The notes beneath the pieces were generated by a model, which was not told the DNA's origin, did not search any database, and was given only the letters and a program-made list of their open reading frames with translations. Made by a program: the position numbers and the translations under genes. Positions 1 through 11,855 of a DNA stretch of 64,000 nucleotides are shown piece by piece (position 1 is the first letter of the stretch; the number at the start of each line of letters is the position of its first letter). This DNA comes from Phorcus lineatus. Taxonomy: Eukaryota > Mollusca > Gastropoda > Trochida > Trochidae. Location: NCBI GenBank assembly GCA_921293015.1, contig OV121091.1, positions 9,701,755 through 9,765,754 on the forward strand, read 5' to 3'.

Positions 1-458
1 TTATATGTTATTATAGTCCATCGGATGAAAAAAACACCAAAAAAACCAACTGTTGTTTCTTAATGGTGTCTTTTGGGAATTCTGTCTTTATTTATCTGGG
101 CCGTTCTAATATTTTCAAAGGGTAGAGCCCATGTTACACATGATTAGTCAACCATGAAAAGTGTTGTTTTAAGTTTTCTGTCTTTTGGGACGATACTGTA
201 TAAAATTGTAGATATGGCTGCTTGTCTTGATTTATTCCCATAACCTTTACAACTGGTTCCACTTATTAGAGGTAGTCCGACAGTGTGTTTTCCTACCGAC
301 CAGCAGTAGTTGAAGACAATATGTTTCCTTTCATTTGCCAAATATTAGTCAGTTCAAGAAATGGATGCATGTTTCAGAAAGCATATTTGAAAGCTCCATC
401 AGGATATTAACAAGCTACAATGTATCAACACAAACCCTGATTCATATTATGATTCCAG

Positions 459-685
459 AATGTGGGTTGGAAGCCCGAGAATCACTGCAGACTGTGGTCA
501 AGTCAGATGACCGACAGGCCAGTCTCCACTCAGAGAGCACACTGGACCAAGGGAATGCTGACCACCTCTTGTCACCAACTCCAACCGGGGCACAAGGATT
601 AGTTAGACAACTTTCTACTTCCAGTAGGGGCCGCCAAGAGCATCCTGTTGAAACTAGTGATGATGAAGACAGGCCTAGCGATTGA
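459..685 (+). CDS. Probable 3' terminal exon of an unidentified gene
   Basis: An open frame ends at the TGA at 683-685 and follows a plausible acceptor (pyrimidine-poor, ending TTCCAG at 458). The encoded 75-residue tail is hydrophilic and rich in Ser, Asp and Glu, and ends in TSDDEDRPSD. The stretch is clearly richer in G+C than the DNA on both sides, which fits coding sequence in this AT-rich genome. The frame is open a further 124 bases upstream to 335, but that part looks intronic. The rest of the gene would lie to the left of the window. I do not recognise the protein. It could also be a chance ORF. Confidence 0.35.
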
Positions 686-2227
686 AGCCTGATGAAGAGA
701 AGTCTAATTCAGGCCTACCAAAGACAATCACATTTGACCATAGGTCATTATTTCCTGAATGAGATTTGTTAATGGCAGATTAAATACGTAATGTGGGAAA
801 CAGGTCAAAGGTTGCTAGTTTTGTGTGTCCAAGTTCTACACCATATCTAAGTCCAATATTATTCTATATCAAGGAAAGAGTTTTCTTTGGTAGGCAGGAA
901 TTCTAGAATTAATTATTCTACAGAATAGAGTTTCTTTGATAATTTATTCTGTCATAGGTAATTAAAAAATGAACCATAAAAATGACGTTCAAACTTTGCA
1001 TGCCGGACTCTAAAGTTACTGTATATTCAAGAATACTGATTTTCATAATTTTTTCACATCAAAAAACATTTGTCTCTCCCACCTCTTTTTTGAGACCTGA
1101 TTTGAAAATAAATATTTTAAAACTTTTTCATGGCAAAAATTTTAATTTCAAGTAATATTTACACATATTTTTCGATCAAGATAAAAACTGAAAGTCTAAC
1201 ATATTGCAGAGGTTTTTTTTGGTTTAACCGGGTATGAGAAACTGTAATAAATATGTGTAAGAATATAGGAAATGACGCAAAAATCAATGGCAAGTAATAA
1301 TACATGATTTGTGGTTTCCTTGTTGGAAAGTTGTTGACCTTCAGCTAGAAGTATTCACAGAAAACAGTTTCAAAAACCTATTTTGTACGAGAAGTTGTCA
1401 AAACTATTGGCCTTTTCTTTCCTTGCAGCAGAATTTTAATTAAGCTGATTGTAATATCTCGAGACACAATATCTGGGTATTAAGTGATCAGTTTCTGTTA
1501 AAACATCACTCTAATCTTGTTGAATTTTTAGGCTGAAAGATGGCTCAAAGTTGGAATCTTTTTGTTTGTTAATATGATATACATATATCATACAGTTATA
1601 TATTTCTTTACTCCGGAGGAAAGGCTTGATGAAAAAGAGAAATGTTTCTTGGACATTCGAATATCACCTTTTACCCATGTCAGTAACAATTTGTTATTTT
1701 CATTAAGAGTTAAAAACATCAACCTTTAACTTTGTCATTATCAAAAGTTAAATCAAATCAATTATGATCTCATAAGAATTGAGTGATAAGAAATGAGTGA
1801 GCTTCCATTAAGTAATTCCAAGCTTTTAATCAGTCAAGGATTTGTTCTCTCCTTTGTCATTTTGTGTGAAAACATAAAGAAATATAGAAACCTACTCCCT
1901 TCAAAGTTTGTTGGAATGTGTTTGCCCAAGAAACATTGAGCTTATTTATTGGAGCTATTAGAAATACAACAACTATTTTCTTCCCACAAATTCGTGTTAT
2001 AACTTTGACTCATGAACTATATAGCCGTATTCACTGCTCAGAACTGAGTGAATGGTGGCCTGGAAGATTGGTTATTATCCAGCTTTCAAGTAGTAGATAC
2101 ATGAAACCCCTACATGACCCACTTGGCTAGGGATGGCAACAATGTTTGGGCTTTTGTTTTCATTGGCTATGATAAGCGTTATTCTACCGTCAGAGACACA
2201 AGGGTTTAGGCCAGAATAAGTCTCAAG

Positions 2228-2271
2228 AGGAGCTGTAAGCAGATGCAAATACGCTGATGTAGCAGGATGGG
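2228..2271 (-). repeat. Solo, diverged end of the MITE family found at 5385-5644
   Basis: The segment ending GCTGATGTAGCAGGATG matches the right terminus of the element at 5385-5644, including CAAATACGCTGATGTAGCA and, more weakly, the GGAGCT block further in. No matching second end was found nearby, so it is a truncated or solo terminus. Confidence 0.5.
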
Positions 2272-4131
2272 GCTTGCTGTGTGGAAGAATATGCAATCCT
2301 GTTTCAGATATTTGGGTTGATTTAAAGAAGCAAAGCTAATATAGGCTTATGGCTAATGTAACAAATGACTTTACCTTGAAAATATATCTGTTAGATTGTT
2401 TGAATGTTTAAATTCTGTTGGACTGAAGAATTGTTACTTATGCAATGCATCTATGTACAAAGTTTAAAGATTGTTCTATGATTTACTGTGCCTTGTTACC
2501 CAAGTGCCTGATTAGTATCATAAGAGAAGTACTTGTGTTAATGCATACCATTCCAGACTGATCATTCAGGCTTATGGCATGGGTCTCTGATTGTTATGTT
2601 GCCCAATAATCATGGTCTTACATAAGTTATCAGCATAGTCAACTGTATATAACTTCAGTGCCATATTTGTATATACAAATGTTATATTTTTATTACAATT
2701 ATGATGGCATAGGTACTAATATTTGTTTTATTATGATTTGGTGTTGGCAACATTGCTGTTCAAGTCTTATCAAATCAACCTTGTTCCGAGGAATAAAAGT
2801 TTCAAAATATTAACTTTACCGGGATACAAAGTCGTTCCATTAGGTTTTTTTTCTTGTCTTATATTAAAGATCGAGCCACTCCGTGAGTCGTTGGAGTCAT
2901 ATATGCCAAACTTAATCAATAGTGTAATTTGATCGCGAGGTATCTACAGTTACAAAAAAGAAACATTTTAAAGCTAATTTGTTTTGTACAGTAGAATGTC
3001 GCAATTATGATCGAAAACTGGACAATGGCTCACGTCAAATAGCCAGGAGGGCAGTTAGGAGTAGATATCCACACCTCTGTGCATTTATAAGGCTGTTTTT
3101 AGATTTTCAAGTAAAACCAGTATTTGTCATATAAATGTCCTTTGGACATGAAAAGCTAAGATGTTTTGATTTTATATCACCACATATGACATTTAGCTTT
3201 GTATCAAAGGTATATAATATGTTATAAAAATCACGGAGTGGCTCTTTCACAGCAGCTTATACTGGTGTATGTCTAGAGCGGATTGACAAAGCCTAATCAT
3301 TAGCAGACCAGGCACATCATTACGCTGTGCCATGGCAGGGATCATGTAGAATAATAAATAGTTCGCAGGCGTTACCTGCTCCTATAGCTACTTATGCCTT
3401 GTGATTGGCAAGCTGTAGCAGAACATGCGACTAATTGGGTTGCCGTCAGACTGCATGGAGAGAAAACTCCTAATGAAACAGTGAAACATGTATCCCGAAA
3501 GAGTCAATATTTTGAAATTTTATTCCTCAGCACATGGTAGATTTAAGTCAGACTGATGATAATATATACAGCAATAACGTTGCCAAAGTTGATACATGAA
3601 ATCCTAGGCATAATATGTTCAATGAAATGTGCCTTACATTATCATATGAGTGATCTAGCTATAGTTCTTGTCACAGATGTCCGTACTCATACAGTAAATT
3701 GTTTTGTTTTGTTTGCATTTGGTGTTGAAGGCTTGGTTGAAGTGGTTTTGGGTTTGAGTACCACAGGTGAGAAGAGTGTTGTTGGTTGTGGTGTGTAACC
3801 CTAATGGTGGGAAACTCTCTCCAAGCAGTTGTATGTGAGTAACAAATGACACTCTAATACTCACCTACATTGCACCTTGGTCCTTCAAGTCAATTACCTA
3901 CAAGTACAACATTTCAAAGAATAGCTACCGCCATATGTCTGATTTTGACGACAGTGATTATGTAAACCATTATAAGCAGGGGATAATTATAATTGCCTGT
4001 CACATTTTGAATCTTGCCAGGCGAATTGTTGTGGGGGGAACCTGTCAGCATTCCGAGGTGGGTGTGACTCTGTAATGAAATCAGTGCAGGACCAGTCCTA
4101 CCAATGATAGTTAGTTTCAGCTTGCACTCAC

Positions 4132-4316
4132 AGGTTTCACTGAGATACATAACCACAGTGGTGAAGCAGGCTTTCCCCATACTTGATAAAGGATTCCTTG
4201 TGGTGAGATACTCTTGAAGGTTTCACTAAGATACATAACCACAGTGGTGATGCAGGCTTTCCCCAGGCTTAATAAAGGATTCCGTGTAGTCAGATACTCT
4301 TGAAGGTTGCACTGAA
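4132..4316. repeat. 86-bp tandem duplication, about 2.1 copies
   Basis: Copies start at 4132, 4218 and (partial) 4304. Each begins AGGTTTCACT or a variant, and contains ACATAACCACAGTGGTGA and CAGGCTTTCCCCA. The copies differ at a few scattered positions. No coding content is supported. Confidence 0.8.
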
Positions 4317-5384
4317 TCTCAGACACTTCAGCTAGCTTCACTCAAAACATGTAGGTAGATAGATGTACAGTAATTACCAAACCTAGTTCATATGTAAAAT
4401 GTTTTTTTCTGTTGTATAGCTGCCCATGCTTTGTATGTGAATACATTTGTATGGATTAACATTTTTAGTTATGCTTTAGTAGACTTGTATCTGGGTTAAT
4501 TATTCTTAAAAGTATATACTGTTCAAATTAATCATTCCCATCAGCATCTACTTACTTTCTCAGCTAATATGCAACACTTTACCTTTTGACTAACTGATAT
4601 CTATCACATATCCTTTATGATTTATAATTTTAGGGCATCATGGTGAGAGACGTGAGGGTCTATAATTTGTGTCCTGATTTCAGTTATTTGCATCTTGCTT
4701 ATTGTGTTGCACCGTCTTGAGTAACCACTGGACCAATTTTAATGAAATTTTCAAACTGTCACCCAAACACAAAGGTGCAGCCTTTTCTGACTTTGTAGGA
4801 AGATCAATTGTTTCGTCATCAGTCAAATGTCATCGGTTCATACTAGATTACCACTACACAGGTCAAGAAAAGCAGACAGTGTAACACTTTTACCAGGTGT
4901 ATTTTATACTTGTATTTTTGTGTGCTTTTATAGTTTTAGTTTTTCATTCTACTTTATGTGATTCTGTTCTACATATATATGTTTTGAAATTTAACTTTTA
5001 CAAATAAATAGACTAGACTGCTGAACATTGTATGCAGTTGTTTGTTACCTTCTGATCATTGTTTAACCATGTCACCTTGCAGTTAGGTTTTCCTCGTCTA
5101 TCAATAATTATCTGTCTATAAATTATCTGTCTATCAATTCTCTGTCTATCAATTCTCTATCTATCTATCAATTCTCTGTCTATCAATTGTCCATCCAACC
5201 TTGGCTTTGATTTTTGATTGGTGAATGTAGGGTCTTTGATATCTCCCAACTTATGACAACTTTGGGGTTTTTAAAACCAGCAACTGACCATATCTGCAAA
5301 TTGATATTGATAGACATATGATATACCTATTGTCGCCAGACCACTCAAAGGTGGTCATAGGTTAGAAGATGATCAAAATGGTGT

Positions 5385-5644
5385 CATCCTGCTACATCAG
5401 CGTATTTGTCTCCGCCTAGCTCCATCATCCTGCTTCATCAGCGTATTTGTCTCCGCCTAGCTCCATCATATACCCTGATGTCCTTTGACATTTCTTTGAA
5501 TTCTCATCCGGGTGGTGCCACTATTGCTGAATGCGAGTTATTTCATTGGCTTGCTATATTTAGCGAAACGAGCGTTTTAGGCCGAAGGATATGCGGGTAT
5601 ATGATGGAGCTAGGCGGAGACAAATACGCTGATGTAGCAAGATG
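5385..5644. mobile_element. Non-autonomous TIR element (MITE) with 9-bp target duplication
   Basis: A 260-bp element is flanked by direct repeats AAATGGTGT at 5376-5384 and 5645-5653. Its ends are inverted repeats of about 44 bp that begin CATCCTGCTACATCAGC on the left and CATCTTGCTACATCAGC (reverse complement) on the right. The left terminal repeat is itself tandemly duplicated (5385-5428 and 5429-5468), so the element has two left termini and one right. The interior has no transposase. A 9-bp duplication is typical of Mutator-like elements, but the superfamily is inferred only from that length. A related solo end occurs at 2228-2271. Confidence 0.85.
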
Positions 5645-5653
5645 AAATGGTGT

Positions 5654-7818
5654 ATCTTTAGTCCAAAATATGGTTAAATAACTTTACAAATGAAATGCAT
5701 ACTGTTTTGTTTATGTTTTCACTTAAGTGTGCCAATCTAGCAAGGTATTATATAATTTCCCTTTTTTGTAAACCATCCATCAAACAATGAAACGTTTCAT
5801 TCAATACCTTCAGCACTCAAATTCTTTAATTATCAAATCTTTTAAAAATGACCTAAAAAACTATACAACATTGGATCGTGCTTCTCATAGATTGTAAGAC
5901 TAGAGATCACTCCAAATGTGAAATATTGGGAGAGAAGTCGCTAAATATTGATGATCTTTGAATGGATTGAAATAAAGACAGCAATTTTCACTGTTTGGAG
6001 TGTTTTTAAGAATTCAGCTGTTATTTTAAATCGTTACAGAGGTACGACTTGATATATCTCTGGTTACATCTGTTGGTCCCTAGAGCGACCGGTCATTTAT
6101 TACAGGGGTATGGGTCGGGCTTGACACATTGCTCTAGTTTAAAATTCCATCAAAATACATGTCTTGCCCACATCATTCCACTGAATACTAGAAACAATGA
6201 CTTAAAAAATTGATAAAACTATGTAAGGACCATGGTTGACACGTGTTTAAGTTTCTTGATGCTAGCATCTATAGTTTGGTAGATAAGCGCTGGACAAAAA
6301 AGGTTAAATATCTACAAATACTTTGAGAGTAAAGGACCGAACACTGTAAAAAGGCAAATCTTAACATCAAAGGGATTAAATTATCAAATTTCATTACATT
6401 GATTTAAACAAAATTAAACGTCTTCATTAAGTCTCTAGCACAATTAACCTATAGAATTTTTAAAGTACATAAGTATGATAAAGCACATCTAGTAATCATA
6501 GACACTGCATATGTTACATTTGTTACATCTTACATAATATTAAACAATGAGTGTTTGAGCTATGAGAGGAACAAGAAACATGAGATATGGAAAAGGAGGT
6601 ATGGCAAATGTTCCCAAATTTTTAGTTATCAACGATTGAATTTATTTATCTAAATATGCATTTAGATGGGTCTTTTAAAGTATTACTATATTAATAAATT
6701 TGCAAAGATCAAGTGTTAAGGTTTCGTTATTTTGTATCATTGAGAAAGTTTAATATAATCATTCAGATATTAATAATTTGACTAGCTGTTTTCACGCCAA
6801 TATGTATTAAAAAAACTAAGCACTTAAAAAGGTTGAAGTCCTATCTTAATGTAATGTATAAATTCTGAAGTAATAACTAGTGAAAATGTCCAATCACTGA
6901 CCACGCCAACGTATAAAATTCATTGATACGTGTTATTTATATTCTCATGTACCACCATTTGTTGGTTGAAAAAAACAAACTGTTCTGTCAGTATGTCTTG
7001 AAATGTTGGAAATGAATTGTGATATGTTTAGCTCTGTGGAAAAGAAACTAAATTTAATGCAGTGGAGAGTGAGATTATTTCTTACATATGAAATTGCCAC
7101 CTTATAGTGTCGACGGTTTAAGTGACACAGATAGTATGTTTCACTGTTCCGTATGTTACTCAAAGAGCCAAAATACCATATGTTCAAATCACCTCGATAA
7201 ACGATATACAAATCACCTCGATATCAAAAGTATACTATTTATTTGCTTTCAATGATTATCGAAAACAGCGGTAAGAATGCTTAGAAATCGACATTTCATG
7301 TCTTGAGTACATGTTTAATTATAAATGACCCACTCAACATGTTTATTGTCACTACGCTCACCGATAAGCACCAAAGTGTTCATTGTCAGAAACAACCACA
7401 ACTTCTCGATTAGATAACCATTTATGACGTTTATAATATGTGACTCCAACAACATACTCTGTGTCCTCTAATACCTTCATTAGGCAATAGTTTTATGAAA
7501 GTCGATCCAATAAAGTACAACATTGACATTGGATTGGAATATGAACTCTCAAAATTTTAATATACTCATATGCACTGAAAACGCACCGACTTAATAATTG
7601 ATGTATTTTGAAAACATTCGAATTCGTATTAATCCATCTTGTTAAACCGATTGAAGGCACATCAGATCTCTGCAATATCATGTCAAAGTTGTGTATTACT
7701 GACTGCAGAAACGCGTCACTGAAAATTTTGCCGAAACACGAAAATGTGAACGTGGCTGAATGGGAATGTTGTGATGCACGATTTTTCCATGCAGACATAG
7801 GGTATAACATGTGGCCTT
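5654..7818. other. AT-rich intergenic stretch, no gene seen
   Basis: No splice-bounded coding segment, RNA gene or terminal repeat was recognised. Overlapping ORFs on opposite strands around 7493-7823 (105 and 71 codons) have no recognisable family features and were not called. Confidence 0.5.
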
Positions 7819-7830
7819 TATGAAACTAGG

Positions 7831-8145
7831 AGGAGGAGGAGAGTTGTTGTTTAATGCCGCTTTCAAGATTATTTCACTTATATCGCGGCTGTTAGTATTA
7901 TTGCAGGGAGAAAGCCCGCAACACCATTGTGGCTATGCATTGCGGTGAAACCTGCGAGCATCGGCTGGAACTAGCGAACCATGGGTGGTACTGCAGTGAA
8001 TTTCAGTGTAGCATTGCACCCAAATCTGACTGCGTGTAGAACAGTTCTCTACTGCAGACAAAGTTGCCGAGCCCCTGGCGGGATTCGAACTACGGACCTC
8101 CTGATCCGAAGCCGAAAACACTAACCACTGCACTATCCCGCCCCC
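7831..8145 (-). mobile_element. tRNA-derived SINE, full-length copy with 12-bp target duplication
   Basis: A 315-bp insertion is flanked by perfect direct repeats TATGAAACTAGG at 7819-7830 and 8146-8157. On the minus strand it begins with a tRNA-like head (8142 down to 8077) with A-box-like and B-box-like promoter motifs, followed by a body of about 245 bp. The same body recurs at 35086-35340 with roughly 90% identity by eye, which confirms a dispersed family. Its pol III head and target duplication mark it as a SINE mobilised by a LINE. It landed just upstream of the Tc1 transposase at 8198. Confidence 0.88.
8077..8142 (-). promoter_or_regulatory. tRNA-like pol III promoter head of the SINE
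   Basis: On the minus strand the segment opens GGCGGGATAGTGCAGTGGTT and ends GTTCGAATCCCGCC. The outer seven bases GGCGGGA and TCCCGCC can pair like an acceptor stem. AGTGCAGTGGTTAG resembles an A box and GTTCGAATCC a B box. The T-stem pairing is poor and no clear anticodon arm is visible, so this is a SINE head, not a functional tRNA gene. Confidence 0.75.
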
Positions 8146-8197
8146 TATGAAACTAGGGTCAGTACGATACCTACTGTTCTGTGGAAGATATAGTGTC

Positions 8198-9199
8198 ATG
8201 CCAAGATTGACACCCGAATACAGAGAACGCGCCATTGCGTTAATTCAGGAGGGATTGCCTAGCAGAGCCATTGCCCGAAGGTTTGGATGCCACCATTCGA
8301 CCATTGTGACACTGGCCAATCGTTTCCAGCAAACAGGGTCAACCTGGGATAGACCAAGACCGGGGCGGCAACGTGTAACAACGGCTCGACAAGACCGATT
8401 TATTGTCCGACAGCATCTACAGGACTGCACATTGCTAGCTACCCGTGTTGCTGCTGCTGTGAGAGGAAGGCTAGGGAACATCAGTGGTGACACTGTTCGT
8501 TGCCGACTACGATCAGCTGGACTACATGCCCGACGACCGTATGTTGGACCAATATTGACTCAGCGCCATCGAGATCACAGGATGGTCAAGACATCACCGG
8601 CAATGGCAAATTCAACGGTGGCATGGCATCATGTTCTCGGACGAATCCAGATTTCATCTCAGGAACGCTGACGGGAGGGTAAGAGTGTGGCGTTGCCGGG
8701 GCGAACACTTTAACAATGACTGTATTGTGCAAACTGATCGTTGGGGCGGGGCAGTGTAATGGTTTGTGGAGGCATTAGCTACCAGCACAGAACAGAACTA
8801 CACGTGTGCAGAGGTAGAATGAATGCTGTCTACTACAGGGACAATGTGTTAAGGCATCATGTTGTGCCGATGTTCAGACGTCATCAAGATCTGCACACAT
8901 TTCAACAAGATAATGCTCGAGCACACACACCGCGCATCTCCATGGACTTCTTAGCGCAGAACAATGTGCCATTGCTCGAATGGCCAGCTCTCTCTCCTGA
9001 TCTTTCACCAATAGAGCATCTTTGGGACAACATTGGCCGCAATCTTCAACAGGGCCCCCAACTGCAAACTCAACTGGAAGCAGCACTGCAGCGAGAGTGG
9101 CAAAGGATCACACAAGCGACTATTCAAAGGCATATCACCTCCATGCGACGACGTTGTATGGCTTGTATTGATGCTAGAGGAGGGCACACCCGATACTGA
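8198..9199 (+). pseudogene. Tc1-like DDE transposase, frameshifted
   Basis: Tc1/mariner transposase of the DD34E type, about 330 residues when intact. The start ATG at 8198 gives MPRLTPEYRERAIALIQEG, the beginning of the paired helix-turn-helix DNA-binding region, with CHHSTI in the recognition helix. The first catalytic Asp lies in FSDESRF (codon at 8640). The second is in FQQDNARAHT and the third acidic residue is the Glu of SPDLSPIEHLWD; 34 residues separate them. Two frameshifts disable it, one near 8582 (before the FSDESRF block) and one near 8745 (before SVMVCGGIS), where the usual Trp is Cys. It ends at the TGA at 9197-9199. Terminal inverted repeats are weak: GTCAGTA near 8159 and its complement near 9190. 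Confidence 0.92.
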
Positions 9200-10314
9200 C
9201 TTTTCAGTCTGTACCCCCTTTGCTTATCGATGACTTTAATTAAAGTTCTTAAGAGTCTCTGAGAGTTGTTGTTGCTTTTCTTACATCGGTAAATGGACGG
9301 CCTACAAGCATACAACAAATAAGGTTTCAGTTGCATTATGTCTCACCGGCACATTCAATCGAAGTTGGTGGTGCGTTTTCAGAGTTTATAAACTGCGCAT
9401 CTGAGTATATAAACTGAAAAATAAAGTTGTCATTATATTGTTATTAATCTAATGAATCGACGAATAAAGGTAGATAATTGAAATATACACACTATACTTT
9501 AAAACATTGAATCCCTATTATTTGACAATGATTAAGTTTTTCATTTCGACAATCCAAATTCAGCTGGAGTCAGAAGCAGGTGTTCATTTCAATGTTTTCA
9601 ACTGACACAACGTGTGATTTTAGCACTAACATGAACGCGTCAGGCCATGTTTTAACACGTTCCAAATCTAGCTGGCTGATCGAAATGAAAACGTAATCTT
9701 ACTTGGAATCTTAGCTCCCATGTTTGTTTATTCCGTGACAAAGTTGAGAGCTTATTTCGCTCACTATAAAGCTAAATACCAATTCAAATCACTTTGAAAA
9801 TAAGTTTTAGAAAAAACCTTACCCTCTGTGTTACAAATTATCGTTCATTTCACTTATTCACTTATGACAGCTTATTATTACCAGTCAATTAAGTAAACAA
9901 TTGACCCTGCTATCCCCTCTACAAACTCATCTTATCGTCTTTGGTATTACTGGATCATGAGTTGATCGGCAGAAAAAACCAGGAAAGAGTCCATTTTCAC
10001 AAAGTATATAGTTAATTTCTTTGCCATGTCTTGAAATATAAAATATGTCAACAAGAGCTAATAACAATTACTTGTTTTAATTGGTGGCTCCAGAGGGGGC
10101 GGGGTTAACTAACTTGAAACTCGAGACAACGTAAGGGCGCACACCAACCAAACAAAAATATATGCCCTTGAATATCTGAGGCTTTTTGGTACATAATGTG
10201 TCGATTGGATAACATGTATAATATCTAAATTTAAATTAGTTTAAAGTTTGAAGTTTAACACTAAATCACTCACTCATGACGCATGACACTGACCCAGGCG
10301 AATTTGCTGCATCG

Positions 10315-10388
10315 TCCGGCTGCATGGTGGTTCGAACCTAGTTCCCTTAGAATCGGAACTAACTGTACAATCACTTTGCTTATCTATG
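10315..10388 (-). repeat. tRNA-like remnant, probable second SINE family
   Basis: On the minus strand the segment holds an A-box-like AGTGATTGTACAGTTAGTTC and the B-box-like GGTTCGAACC about 30 bases further on. The spacing fits an internal pol III promoter. The sequence beyond it (down to about 10260) includes the GAGTGAGTG motif. The pairing is too poor for a working tRNA. SINE origin is inferred; only one copy was found. Confidence 0.35.
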
Positions 10389-10390
10389 AG

Positions 10391-10477
10391 CATCTTCCTA
10401 CGCAAAGCTTAACTATTGCCAGTCCCGAAGTTGGACAGTTCGAGACTGGCAATAGTTAAGCATTGCGTTGGAAGATG
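10391..10477. repeat. Near-perfect inverted repeat, 39-bp arms
   Basis: Arms 10391-10429 and 10439-10477 are reverse complements with 3 mismatches and a 9-base loop (GTTGGACAG). The core of each arm is GCTTAACTATTGCCAGT on one strand. Weaker complementarity continues outward for some 30 bases. No target duplication was identified, so it may be a hairpin MITE or a local inversion. Confidence 0.85.
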
Positions 10478-11742
10478 ATCTAAGAGAAATTGTTAACGAA
10501 CTCAAGCGGTCAAAGACTTTATTTATAATTTCTCAAACAAATAATATACAGATATAAAAAACATTTGTTCAAAAAGCCTCTTAACAATAAAATGTTTAAA
10601 ACACAGTAAGTTTTTAAGAATTACTTGCTAGGACAATGAATAATGCACTCTTACTCTTCTCCAAAATCACTTTAAGGCGTTATTGTCACGAGGAACAATT
10701 CGTCGACTTTGCTCTAGCGTCAGATATAACAACAGTAATGATTATGTTACTTTTATAAATAAGCAAGTGTGTTCAAAATGATCATTACCCGAGGAAGAGC
10801 TTCATGTTATTGTATCACGACTTTCAAGTGGAATTGTATATCATCGTGCGAAAGGTTTATGCTTAAATTTGCACACGTTCATTTATTTAGATAATACACT
10901 TTTATTAATATGGATAAACGTCTCATGAAAATAACCTGCATCCCTTTCATCAAACTGCTGCATTGATGTCACTAACACCTTTATTATTCAGTATTACCCG
11001 ACGAAATGCTGGATGTCACCCTGAACCATCCTGGCATGTAAAGACAGAAGACTGCATGCATGATTGGCACGATGATGTGAAAACTCTGTCATGCCGATAC
11101 CTGACCCCACGGTACGATATGTCTTCAGAAAAGGTTGTAATGTTCATTCATGTGCAGGCTGGAATCAAAGCTATAACGAACACATACATTACTACACTTT
11201 ATGTGTGTCATTTCCTTGAAAATAGAACTGCCTGTTACTTCAAAAGGCTGTTGGTGTCAGACATGCTGACAGTGTCCATCTGACGTGCACAAGTGATTAC
11301 TGTGTGACATTAAAAGTGAAACGCGAAGCACAGCTTCAACATAGAAGAACCTCGCTGCAATGAAAACAATACAAACTATCGACATTCTAACACACTTTAC
11401 TGAGTAGTAGTCTGTCAAATCGCCAGTGGTGAAAACAGATTTACATTGATACTTATATGATCACACTATCTGCATAAGTAAGACACCTTACCATCACTGA
11501 CTGTACCAAAAGCTTCTCTACTCGGCCACCAAAACCTTGACACAAAACGGTTCGCCAACAAGTTCACATATATGAAGTTACGGATTCTGAGTTGTATGTA
11601 TCCTGAATTTTAGGTTTTAAGGAAACGAAGACTTGAAAAAGGATTCCCACACTCAAACATTACGTGATTCATCTACGCAGCAAATGGAATGATTCCTCGA
11701 GTTTTATAGAACATATGTATCATAAATAAAATTATGCACGAC

Positions 11743-11748
11743 TTTATT
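11743..11748 (-). terminator. Probable polyadenylation signal of chitin synthase
   Basis: AATAAA on the minus strand, 108 bases after the TAA stop of the chitin synthase gene at 11856. It is the first well-placed consensus signal downstream of the stop. Confidence 0.45.
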
Positions 11749-11855
11749 TTGACATTTATAAAAAATCAGAAGATAATTTTAACAGATGGCTTAAATCCAA
11801 ACTAATGGATTTATTCTCGGAACAACTCTGATAAAGGTTAATGTTCACTTTCCTG

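Larger units (their letters stand above)
686..5375. other. Non-coding AT-rich stretch
   Basis: No exon could be supported here. The first few hundred bases may be the 3' UTR of the preceding exon; an AATAAA lies near 1108. The stretch also holds a solo MITE end (2228-2271), an 86-bp tandem duplication (4132-4316) and a run of TCTGTCTATCAAT repeats near 5097-5190. Short ORFs of 60-90 codons occur on both strands but show no family features. Confidence 0.5.
9200..11742. other. Intergenic stretch with a palindrome and tRNA-like remnant
   Basis: Apart from the tRNA-like segment near 10315-10385 and the inverted repeat at 10391-10477, nothing recognisable was found. A 106-codon ORF at 10963-11283 (+) has no start context, splice sites or family motifs that support it, and was not called. 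Confidence 0.5.

Noticed and set aside
7493-7823. Overlapping 105- and 71-codon ORFs on opposite strands
   Set aside because: No domain, splice or start evidence; overlap in both strands suggests chance absence of stops.
8077-8142. A genuine tRNA gene
   Set aside because: The acceptor-like ends pair, but the T stem is disrupted, no proper anticodon arm is visible, and the segment is the head of a repeated SINE with target duplications.
10963-11283. 106-codon plus-strand ORF downstream of chitin synthase
   Set aside because: Composition and context resemble intergenic DNA, no family motifs were seen, and no splice sites bound it.
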